DNA of 20,947 bases, taken from assembly GCA_937983075.1 (NCBI GenBank), contig CALKAQ010000179.1, forward strand, positions 1-20,947, in the 5' to 3' direction. The DNA comes from an uncultured bacterium. GTDB lineage: Bacteria; Bacillota; Limnochordia; DTU080; JAAYLA01. The notes under the pieces are model-generated. The model did not search any database. It saw only the letters and a program-made list of their open reading frames with translations, and had not been told where the DNA came from. Each line of letters starts with the position of its first letter. Within the stretch, counting starts at the first letter, position 1. This document shows positions 1 through 6,359 of the stretch, in pieces. The position numbers and the translations under genes were made by a program.

Positions 1-45
1 GATTAGCTTGTGTGACTGGAGTTCAGACGTGTGCTCTTCCGATCT
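1..45. other. Illumina TruSeq-type adapter left on the contig end
   Basis: Bases 12-45 run from GTGACTGGAGTTCAG to GCTCTTCCGATCT, which matches the standard Illumina index-side (read 2) adapter. Bases 1-3 (GAT) fit the end of the flow-cell sequence that precedes the index, and bases 4-11 would then be an 8-base sample index. Genomic sequence starts at 46. This is an untrimmed library artefact, so the contig end here is technical and nothing biological should be read into it. Confidence 0.97.
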
Positions 46-739
46 TGCGGTGCGTCTTTTGGAAACGAGCCGTGTCGCTTCGGTCAACCAGAAGCGGTTC
101 CATCGCGGCCATCCGCTGTTGCAGTCGGTTTAAAGCCGCTGTAAATTCATTTTGCTGCGCGGTCCCTAACGCTGCCCACGCCTGAGCCGTTTTCGCAACT
201 GACGTCCCAACGAGTTTCGCAGCAATTGCTTCGGTGCACTCGATGAGAGGAACGATATCCGGATCGAATGCTCGCACATATTCGGCCACATTGCGAAGCA
301 TCGCGGCTATGGCTTGCCCACCATTCGGAGCGTCGATCCCCACAAAGCGAACGGGCTGCTCAAGCGTCGCATTCCACGTGCGCAGCCAATGTGCTGTCGC
401 GGCCATCCCCCAGTCGGCCGCTGCCCGGCTCACTTCGGCGAGCGGACGCGGATCCGCCGGATTGGCCAGCCATTCCTGGAGGTCATCGCCTTCGCGGAGA
501 TCAAACTCGGCAGCAACGATACGAAAGCCAAGATGCTCACATAAAAACCGGGTGAGCCGCCGGCGCACTGTCCAAAACTCTTCGATAAAATGCGCCCCTT
601 CTCCGAGGGCCACAACGCGGGCGTCGCCAATGACTTCGCGTAAAGGTTCCAAATCATCAAGCGAGGCATCCGGGTCAATCGTCGCCAACTCAATCACATG
701 GTTGCGGACCCATTCGCCCGCAGTCAGGATTTCCGACAT
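46..739 (-). CDS. Erythromycin esterase family protein, 3'-truncated by contig end
   Basis: The start is ATG at 739-737, directly after the TAA (742-740) of the upstream gene, so the two genes abut without a gap. About 231 genuine residues are present. The reading frame then runs into adapter and ends in a false tail (IGRAHV) and false stop. The N-terminal part carries ALGEGAH (residues 44-50), matching the family's GExxH motif with Glu47 and His50 as the expected active-site pair. Further on, VAAEFD and RFVGIDAPNGG resemble conserved family segments. Known members (EreA/EreB and the wider Bcr136-like group) are about 400 residues, so roughly 40 percent is missing. Most members outside the named resistance enzymes have unknown substrates, so macrolide resistance cannot be inferred. 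The family call is good; the function is open. Confidence 0.8.
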
Positions 740-1300
740 TTAGACGTCAAACACTCCCCAGCAAAGATGATTTCGGAGGCGTTGGTCATCCAGTACCAGC
801 TCCCGAATCGCCTCCGGCAGCTGTTCACGCTGCCATTGGCACTCGCGGCGACCGGCAGCGTCCTCCTCACCTTTGGGAGCCGCTGCTCGCACAGCCTTGA
901 TCGCATAAGCTGCAGCACCGAGCTCATGTGCGGCAACGTGTGATACGAGTGCCGCCTGTGCGGCTGCATACGCCGCAAACCGCGGTGCGCCTTTGAGGTG
1001 TCTCGCTGCGGCGTTCGCAGGCGTCGCTGCACGAGATTCGGACATCTTGATCTCGCCACGCGCCCATGCTCGAGCTTCCTCAATCGCCAATCGCGGCCTC
1101 GGATCCTCAGGCCGCACCGCTTCGAAAAGATGCAGCACGTGCTCTGCGCAGTCCGCAGCCCAGAGCGCAAGAAGCCGGTGATGTTCGTCGGTCAGCAAAC
1201 CTCCCCGGCGGATGGTAACCAGCCGGGGATCACGGACTTTCGGAAGAATCACCTTGGCATCCGCCTTCCCGTCGCAGCCTGAGGATACGGTTCCTTGCAA
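740..1300 (-). CDS. Imm5-like 'putative immunity protein'
   Basis: This encodes 186 residues from a TTG start at 1300-1298, preceded by a modest GGAAGAG ribosome binding site; the frame is closed by a TGA a few codons upstream. The N-terminal part (KVRDPRLVTIRRGG, then HRLLALWAADCAEHVL) and the later ARAWARGEI and HELGAAAYAIKA segments match, from memory, a family of all-helical proteins usually named putative immunity protein (Imm5-like). The name comes from similarity to polymorphic-toxin immunity proteins; no biochemical role is established. No toxin gene is visible next to it. It is probably co-transcribed with the downstream esterase-family gene, whose ATG follows its stop codon directly, from the promoter at 1392-1420. 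It has no signal peptide or membrane segment, so it is probably cytoplasmic. Confidence 0.62.
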   Translation of the reverse strand: MQGTVSSGCDGKADAKVILPKVRDPRLVTIRRGGLLTDEHHRLLALWAADCAEHVLHLFEAVRPEDPRPRLAIEEARAWARGEIKMSESRAATPANAAARHLKGAPRFAAYAAAQAALVSHVAAHELGAAAYAIKAVRAAAPKGEEDAAGRRECQWQREQLPEAIRELVLDDQRLRNHLCWGVFDV

Positions 1301-1391
1301 GCGCTCTTCCGCACGTCAGGCAACACTCTTCGCTGATTTCAGGTCATTTCCTCCAAAAAGAAATCCAACGACTCCACGCACAAGACCAACG

Positions 1392-1420
1392 ATTATCGCC
1401 GGCAGGCTGCAAACCGCCAA
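1392..1420 (-). promoter_or_regulatory. Sigma-A-type promoter for the immunity/esterase pair
   Basis: On the minus strand, TTGGCG (1420-1415) and GATAAT (1397-1392) are separated by exactly 17 bases. Transcription would begin near 1385, leaving a leader of about 85 bases. The leader contains GGAGGAAATGACCTGA (around 1350), a strong ribosome binding site too close to an ATG that is followed by a stop two codons later; whether this does anything is unknown. The match is good by eye but not experimentally supported. Confidence 0.5.
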
Positions 1421-1431
1421 GTGGGGCTGCC

Positions 1432-1460
1432 TTGACAGTCCGAACACCTTACACTACGCT
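1432..1460 (+). promoter_or_regulatory. Sigma-A-type promoter for the FrnE-like gene
   Basis: A perfect TTGACA -35 box (1432-1437) is followed after 17 bases by TACGCT (1455-1460), a weaker -10. The TTG of this -35 box opens the longest possible frame of the downstream gene, but reading it as a promoter fits better, because a TTG with a proper ribosome binding site lies at 1558. The leader would be about 90 bases. The -35 boxes of this promoter and the leftward one are only 11 bases apart. Confidence 0.55.
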
Positions 1461-1557
1461 GGAAATAGGACCAAAGTATCACACACAAACGAGCGAGCGA
1501 AACTATGCACGCACGTGTGATGCCAACCAGAAGGCTCGCAAATATCAGGAAAAGGAT

Positions 1558-2232
1558 TTGATTGCCATCGCTGCAAACCCGCAAGACACAGTTCGTCTGA
1601 CGATCGATGTGTGGGCGGACGTGGTGTGCCCGTGGTGCTACATCGGCGAATACCGCTTGAAAAAAGCTGTTGAGCAGTTTCCGCATGCCGATCGAATCGA
1701 GCTGAAGATCCACACGTTCCAGTTGGATCCCACCTTGACGAATGAAGTGCGGCCCACCACCGAATATTTGGCCGATAAATACAACGTCTCGGTCGAACAG
1801 GCCCGTGCGATGGACCAAAGCGCAGCCGAACAGGCGCAGAGCGAAGGTTTGCCGTATGCGCTCGACCGTCCCTTCAGCAGCACGTTTGACATGTTGCGCC
1901 TTGTGCATCTCGGCAACGAGTATGGCGTCGGCTGGGATTACATGTGGGCCATGCAAAAGGAACTGTTCGGCGGGAATCCCGATGTGTTTGAGCACAGCAC
2001 CCTCATCCGCCTCGGCGAAGAGTTGGGCATCCCTGCTGAAAAGATCCGTGAAGTCCTGAGCACGGACCTCTACGCGGACGACGTGCGCTACGATCACAAA
2101 ACCGCGGTTGAACTCGGCGCCAGGGGTGTTCCCTTCGCTGTGCTGGCAGACCGTGTCGGCATACCTGGTGCGACAACTACTGAACAATACGGGCAAATCA
2201 TTGCCCGGGTTTGGGAGCAGATCAATGACTGA
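1558..2232 (+). CDS. FrnE/DsbA-family dithiol oxidoreductase
   Basis: The product is a thioredoxin-fold protein of 224 residues in the FrnE-like branch of the DsbA superfamily. After a beta strand (LTIDVWADVV) comes the redox motif Cys24-Pro-Trp-Cys27. A helical insertion follows (about residues 60-155, with FSSTFDMLRLVHLG), then the cis-proline loop GARGVPFAV near residue 190. No signal peptide or membrane segment is visible, so it is cytoplasmic, as is usual for FrnE-like proteins, which act in thiol/disulfide exchange and oxidative-stress tolerance. I chose TTG at 1558 because it is preceded by AGGA with 7-base spacing (1547-1550); the upstream extension overlaps the promoter and resembles nothing. 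A small 18-codon frame (1505-1561) in the leader overlaps this start codon. The gene overlaps the next small gene. Confidence 0.85.
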   Translation: MIAIAANPQDTVRLTIDVWADVVCPWCYIGEYRLKKAVEQFPHADRIELKIHTFQLDPTLTNEVRPTTEYLADKYNVSVEQARAMDQSAAEQAQSEGLPYALDRPFSSTFDMLRLVHLGNEYGVGWDYMWAMQKELFGGNPDVFEHSTLIRLGEELGIPAEKIREVLSTDLYADDVRYDHKTAVELGARGVPFAVLADRVGIPGATTTEQYGQIIARVWEQIND

Positions 2233-2452
2233 ATCACGTGATCCCAACACTGGCGAAAAGAAAGCGGCGGCACCGCTGAAGCTCGAGTTCTTGGATGGCG
2301 ACACCATGGGGTTCTGCGATGCGGAAACCGGAATATGCACGGTGCCGAATTCCGCCGGAAAGATGGATCAACAGCTTCTGCAAACAAAGCCTGAATCGGA
2401 TCCCAACGCCCGCCACCGCAGTAAAGACAACTCCGGTTCGTCCGGAAGTTGA
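2225..2452 (+). CDS. Small two-cysteine protein coupled to the FrnE-like gene
   Basis: This 75-residue hypothetical protein is not recognised by me. Its ATG (2225-2227) lies inside the end of the FrnE-like gene, whose TGA is 2230-2232, and GGGAG sits 7 bases upstream, so translation is probably coupled. The only cysteines are Cys31 and Cys38 in GFCDAETGIC, a CX6C pair followed by TVP. The flanks are hydrophilic and low in predicted order: a charged N-terminal tail and a Ser/Gly/Asn-rich C-terminal tail. Placement behind a CPWC oxidoreductase suggests a redox substrate, partner or metal-binding accessory, but this is inference from context only. The transcription terminator follows 26 bases after the stop. 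Confidence 0.6.
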   Translation: MTESRDPNTGEKKAAAPLKLEFLDGDTMGFCDAETGICTVPNSAGKMDQQLLQTKPESDPNARHRSKDNSGSSGS

Positions 2453-2478
2453 CACGGTTCCTTGCTGAGCTGTGATGC

Positions 2479-2505
2479 GGTGCGCCGGGCGCACCTTTTT
2501 TATTT
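2479..2505 (+). terminator. Intrinsic terminator after the FrnE operon
   Basis: A perfect 7-base-pair stem (GGTGCGC 2479-2485, GCGCACC 2489-2495) with a 3-base loop is followed by six T (2496-2501), then ATTT. This is a textbook rho-independent terminator and separates the two-gene FrnE unit from rqcH. Confidence 0.88.
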
Positions 2506-2510
2506 GTGAA

Positions 2511-2539
2511 TTGCCATGACAACCCGCCTTTGTTATACT
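2511..2539 (+). promoter_or_regulatory. Sigma-A-type promoter of rqcH
   Basis: TTGCCA (2511-2516) and TATACT (2534-2539) are separated by 17 bases, each matching consensus at five of six positions. Transcription should begin near 2546, only about 10 bases before the ATG at 2557, so the mRNA would carry almost no leader. Confidence 0.65.
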
Positions 2540-2556
2540 TTCCAGCGGTGATTGAC

Positions 2557-4353
2557 ATGCCGGTAGACGGACTCGTACTGTACTCTCTTTTGCAAGAAAT
2601 CGAGCCGAGGCTGCGCAACGGCCGCGTGACAAAAATCTTTCAGCCATGGGCCAACGGTATCCTCATTCGCCTGCGCGGCATGGAAGGCGACGTGCGCCTT
2701 GTGCTTGCCGCGGACGCCTCGCTGCCTGCATGCCACATCACCACGCTGCAGCCGGAAAACCCACTGCAAGCGCCCGTGTTCGCCATGGTCCTGCGCAAAC
2801 ATTTAGAGCCCGCACGTCTGCTCCGCATCGAGCAAATGGGTCTGGATCGAGTGGTGCATTTCGTTTTCGAAGTGCACGAAGAAGGCGGCGGCCGCGGCGA
2901 ACGCATACTGGCCCTCGAGCTGCTGGGCCAGCGGAGCAACCTCATCTTGATCGATGCAGCCTCCGGCACCATCATTGATGCCTTGCGACGCCACAAAGAT
3001 CCTCGCTCCCGTGACATTCTACCGGGTGTCCCGTACGAAAGTCCTACACCGGCGAGTGCCCTCACCGATCCGTTGGCGTTGGACGGCGATGAGCTGCTGC
3101 GGCGCCTGCGGCTCGCTGCAGCGCCCATGAAATTGCACAAGCTGTTGATCGATCACTGCGACGGTATCGGTGCCTTCGCCGCCCAACAATTGCTGCAGCA
3201 AGCCGGCATCGATCCCGAAGCCCTTCGCGGCGACGTCGATTTCGACCAGCTGCAAACGTTGGTTGCCACAGTTGAGCAGTTGTTCGGTGCGATTCAACGT
3301 GCCGAAATCTCACCGGCTGTCTTTGCGGGCAAACACGGACCCGACTTCTGGCTGCTTCCCCCGGTTGATGCAGCGAACGCTACGCCGTTCCCAAGCCTCA
3401 ACGACGCAGCTGACCACGTCTTCCGTTATATGGTGGAACGCCGTGCATTTGAAAAGCTGAGTGCGGAACTGCTTCGTGTCTTGCGTCGCCATCATGCTCG
3501 GTCCGCTCGCAAGCTGCAAGCTCGCAGGCAAGAGCAGCGCCAAGCGCAAAATGCCGAGCAGCTGCGCCACTGGGGCGACTTGCTCATGGTGAATTTGTAC
3601 CAAATACAACCCGGTGCGACGGAAGCCGTCGTGTCCGACTACGCCGCAGAAGGCGCCGAAGTGCGGATCCCGCTCGATCGCTCTTTATCGCCGGCGGCCA
3701 ACGCGCAGCGATACTACCAGCGATACCAGAAGCTGAAACGAGCTGCCGCGGAGTTGGAACGCCAAGTGGAAATGGCGGAAATGGAGCTGCAGTATTTAGA
3801 GGGTCTGATCAGCTCGATTGAGCTGTCGGAAGATCTCAATGCTCTCATGGAAATTCGTTTGGAGATGGAACGCCAAGGCCTGATCCAAAGCCTGACGGCC
3901 CAACACAAAGCTGACAGCCGGCGACGTCGGCCCATGCGTTCTGAACCGCTCAAGCTGCGTACGTCGGATGGGTCGATCGTATGGGTTGGCCGCAACAATC
4001 GGCAAAACGACTACCTCACCTTGCGGATGGCGAACCCGAACGATATTTGGCTGCACACGCAGAAAATTCCGGGTTCCCATGTCATTTTGCGACCGCCCAA
4101 CGGCGCCAGCGAACCATCCGAGAGCGCCTTGTTGGAAGCAGCCGAGGCGGCAGCATACTATTCCCAAGCCCGCAACTCACGCAACGTGCCGGTTGACTTC
4201 ACGCTGCGCAAATATGTGCGCAAGCCATCCGGAGCTCCTCCCGGCTTCGTCATCTACGACCACCACAAGACTTTGTATGTGACGCCGTCCGAAGAGAAAA
4301 TTATGCGCATGCAACTGGCGGCCAATGAAGCAGTGGATGATGAGCAGGCGTAA
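2557..4353 (+). CDS. rqcH: RqcH (NFACT-family ribosome quality control factor)
   Basis: The bacterial Rqc2 homolog binds 50S subunits carrying stalled peptidyl-tRNA and recruits tRNA-Ala to add C-terminal alanine tails that mark the chain for degradation. The product has 598 residues, near the usual 570-600. The N-terminal NFACT domain starts VDGLVLYSLLQEI. Asp97-Arg98 (in GLDRVV) coincide with the DR motif described as essential in B. subtilis RqcH, which also supports the ATG at 2557. A long helical and coiled-coil middle (about 305-460, rich in Glu/Arg/Gln) follows. The C-terminal NFACT-R domain (from about 465) has VGRNNRQNDYLTLR and DIWLHTQKIPGSHVIL. A partial ribosome binding site, GGTGAT, ends 4 bases before the ATG. 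An in-frame GTG at 2548 is possible but less likely. Fibronectin-binding (FbpA) naming exists for this family but is historical. Confidence 0.95.
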   Translation: MPVDGLVLYSLLQEIEPRLRNGRVTKIFQPWANGILIRLRGMEGDVRLVLAADASLPACHITTLQPENPLQAPVFAMVLRKHLEPARLLRIEQMGLDRVVHFVFEVHEEGGGRGERILALELLGQRSNLILIDAASGTIIDALRRHKDPRSRDILPGVPYESPTPASALTDPLALDGDELLRRLRLAAAPMKLHKLLIDHCDGIGAFAAQQLLQQAGIDPEALRGDVDFDQLQTLVATVEQLFGAIQRAEISPAVFAGKHGPDFWLLPPVDAANATPFPSLNDAADHVFRYMVERRAFEKLSAELLRVLRRHHARSARKLQARRQEQRQAQNAEQLRHWGDLLMVNLYQIQPGATEAVVSDYAAEGAEVRIPLDRSLSPAANAQRYYQRYQKLKRAAAELERQVEMAEMELQYLEGLISSIELSEDLNALMEIRLEMERQGLIQSLTAQHKADSRRRRPMRSEPLKLRTSDGSIVWVGRNNRQNDYLTLRMANPNDIWLHTQKIPGSHVILRPPNGASEPSESALLEAAEAAAYYSQARNSRNVPVDFTLRKYVRKPSGAPPGFVIYDHHKTLYVTPSEEKIMRMQLAANEAVDDEQA

Positions 4354-4373
4354 TGGCGCAGACACGCCACTGC

Positions 4374-4875
4374 GAATAAAACCAACTCTCTAGCACTATT
4401 TCGACAACCGCCCAAGTTTCTGGGATTAACACACTCGCCTCCGACGTCAATCCCAGTATTTTGGCCATATCACGCCGCAGCACACGAATAAGCCCAGGTT
4501 TTCTGCCTTATTCCAGCAACAAGCCCAGCTTTTCGGCACAATTTCGCCTCGCCCGCCAACACGCCTAAATTTCTGGGCCTAATTTGTAAACAAGACCAGT
4601 TTCCTGGCACTAATCCGACGTCAAATCCAGATTTCTGGCGCTAACGCTTCTCCCCCGGATAGGAAGCCCAACTTTCTGGGATTTCCATCCTTTAACCTGC
4701 AAATAAGGCCAACTTCCTGGTACTATTCCGACAACAAGCCCGAAATTCTAGGCTTGACGCGCACCGTCCCTCAACTAACCCCAAATTCCCGGGCTTAACG
4801 CATGCGGCCCAACCGCAACCCCAGCTTTCGGGCACTATCCGCAGCAACACCACTTGTTTCGGCCTTGCTGCACCG
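4374..4875. repeat. Degenerate higher-order hairpin repeat array, about 14 units
   Basis: The gene-free stretch between the convergent rqcH and purD is filled by diverged copies of a unit close to AAGCCCAGCTTTCTGGG followed by CACTATTCCGACAAC. Each core is an imperfect inverted repeat (CCCAG..CTGGG). Aligned on the first C of CCCAG, units start at 4381, 4411, 4452, 4493, 4524, 4564, 4595, 4626, 4667, 4708, 4739, 4780, 4820 and about 4850. The steps are 30, 41, 41, 31, 40, 31, 31, 41, 41, 31, 41, 40 and about 30. Units 1, 4, 7, 10 and 13 are followed by the conserved short linker, giving triplets of about 112 bases (102 once). No protein is encoded and there is no identical direct repeat as in CRISPR. 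Function unknown. Confidence 0.85.
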
Positions 4876-4878
4876 GCA

Positions 4879-4913
4879 GATACTCATATTCTTCGCATCG
4901 TCCCAGGAGTATC
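4879..4913. repeat. Inverted repeat next to the hairpin array
   Basis: GATACTC (4879-4885) and GAGTATC (4907-4913) form a 7-base-pair inverted repeat around a 21-base loop, between the repeat array and the purine operon terminator. It has no T-run, so it is not an obvious terminator, and the loop is long. Role unknown; it could be chance. Confidence 0.35.
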
Positions 4914-4927
4914 GCACATTGATTACA

Positions 4928-4968
4928 GCAAAAGAAGCGACCGTTCCCCACTCGCGGGAACGATCGCT
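4928..4968 (-). terminator. Intrinsic terminator of the purB-purD operon
   Basis: Read on the minus strand, AGCGATCGTTCCC (4968-4956), a 7-base loop and GGGAACGGTCGCT (4948-4936) form a 13-base-pair stem with a single G-U pair. TCTTTTGCT follows. It lies about 97 bases beyond the purD stop and should end the nine-gene purine transcript. Confidence 0.85.
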
Positions 4969-5064
4969 CCGCAATTCTGTAAACCCCTTCGCTATCGAAT
5001 AGGACGGCTCATCCCATCCACAACACCAGCACGTCCCCCATTGACCGCACCGGCACATCCGAAG

Positions 5065-6348
5065 CTAGGCAGTCGGCTTCGCTGCCAAGGCGCGGTGTGC
5101 AATATCGCGCCGATACACCATGCCTTCAAAACGGATGTCGCCGACGGCCTCGTAGGCACGGTCGACAGCGGATTGGATGTCGTCACCAAGTGCCACAACG
5201 CTGATGACCCGGCCGCCGCTCGTCACAATGTTGCCGTCGCGCTCCCGGGTGCCGCCGTGAAACAGCAGAACATCTTCACGGGCTGCGGCTTTGTCGAGCC
5301 CGTGAATCACATAGCCCGTTTCAAACGAACCCGGATACCCACCGGATGCAAGCACCACACAGACACACGGGCGCTCGTCCCAGACGAGCTCGATTTCATC
5401 CAAGCGTCCGTCCAAAGTTGCTTGAATCACTTCGAAGAGGTCGTTTTTCAGCCTCGGGATGACCGCTTGCGCTTCCGGATCCCCAAAACGGCAGTTGAAC
5501 TCGACGACCTTCGGCCCTGCATCCGTGATCATCAAGCCGACGTACAAAACGCCTCGATAAGGCCGCCCCTCCGCACGCATCGCCTCGACCGTGGGACGCA
5601 CGATCTCGTTTTCAATTTGCACCAAAAGTTCAGGTGTCACTACGGGTGCAGGCGAATACGCCCCCATGCCGCCGGTATTCGGTCCTTTGTCGCCTTCATA
5701 GATGGCTTTGTGATCTTGTGCCGGCACCATGGAAACAAAACGCTCTCCGTCGACAAAAGCCAGCAGGCTCGCCTCTTCGCCGACGAGGAACTCTTCGATG
5801 ACCACCCGGTTGCCTGAGTCGCCGAAAATGCGGTCAACCATGATGCTCTGCACGGCCTGCTTGGCCTCATCGAGCGTCTGGCACACCAATGCGCCTTTGC
5901 CGGCTGCCAGACCGTCAGCCTTGACGACGACGGGAGCTCCCATCTTCTCCAAGACGGCCAGCGCCTCTTCCGGTGTAGAGCAGATGTGGTATGCCGCCGT
6001 CGGAATGCCGTACTTGCGCATGAGCTCCTTGGCGAACACTTTGCTCCCTTCGATTTCAGCCGCGGCTCGATTCGGGCCGAAGATGCGCAGACCGCGCCGT
6101 TCAAAAGCATCGACGATGCCGAGATTGAGCGGCCCTTCCGGTCCGACAACCGTCAAATCGATGCCGTTGGCTTCAGCCCACGCGGCCAGGCCTTCCGTGT
6201 CCGAGGCATCCATGTGTATGCATTCGGCCAGCGCGAGCATGCCCGGATTCGGATCCGTGCAATACAACTTCGTCACATGCGGGCTGCGGTGCAGCGCCCA
6301 AGCCATGGCGTGTTCGCGTCCGCCGCCGCCGACTACCAAAACTTTCAT
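5065..6348 (-). CDS. purD: Phosphoribosylamine-glycine ligase
   Basis: GAR synthetase joins 5-phosphoribosylamine and glycine using ATP, the second step to IMP. The product has 427 residues, full length for the family. The N-terminal domain begins KVLVVGGGGREHAMAW. The ATP-grasp domain shows APVVVKADGLAAGKGA near residue 140, then DHKAIYEGDKGPNTGGMG and the metal/ATP-binding VVEFNCRFGDPEAQ. The ATG at 6348 is preceded by AGGAGG; the TAG stop of purH is part of that site (TAGGAGG), so termination on purH and initiation on purD are tightly linked. It is the last gene of the operon. Confidence 0.97.
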   Translation of the reverse strand: MKVLVVGGGGREHAMAWALHRSPHVTKLYCTDPNPGMLALAECIHMDASDTEGLAAWAEANGIDLTVVGPEGPLNLGIVDAFERRGLRIFGPNRAAAEIEGSKVFAKELMRKYGIPTAAYHICSTPEEALAVLEKMGAPVVVKADGLAAGKGALVCQTLDEAKQAVQSIMVDRIFGDSGNRVVIEEFLVGEEASLLAFVDGERFVSMVPAQDHKAIYEGDKGPNTGGMGAYSPAPVVTPELLVQIENEIVRPTVEAMRAEGRPYRGVLYVGLMITDAGPKVVEFNCRFGDPEAQAVIPRLKNDLFEVIQATLDGRLDEIELVWDERPCVCVVLASGGYPGSFETGYVIHGLDKAAAREDVLLFHGGTRERDGNIVTSGGRVISVVALGDDIQSAVDRAYEAVGDIRFEGMVYRRDIAHRALAAKPTA

Positions 6349-6359
6349 GTGCGAACCTC

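Noticed and set aside
1437..1449. PurBox-like TCCGAACACC inside the FrnE promoter
   Set aside because: Single, poor match to the flanking A/T positions and no inverted partner at 16-17 bases.
1432..1557. N-terminal extension of the FrnE-like protein from TTG 1432
   Set aside because: This TTG is the start of a perfect TTGACA -35 box, and the 42 extra residues resemble nothing in the family.
1393..2340. 315-codon open frame on the minus strand across the FrnE-like gene
   Set aside because: Antisense of a gene with a clear CPWC thioredoxin fold; it also spans both promoters and has no recognisable domain.
4354..4369. Terminator directly after rqcH (TGGCG/CGCCA stem)
   Set aside because: Only five base pairs and followed by CTGCGAATAAAA instead of a T-run; too weak to call.
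4374..4875. CRISPR array
   Set aside because: Units are diverged, each is its own imperfect palindrome, linkers are partly conserved between units, and no cas genes are nearby.
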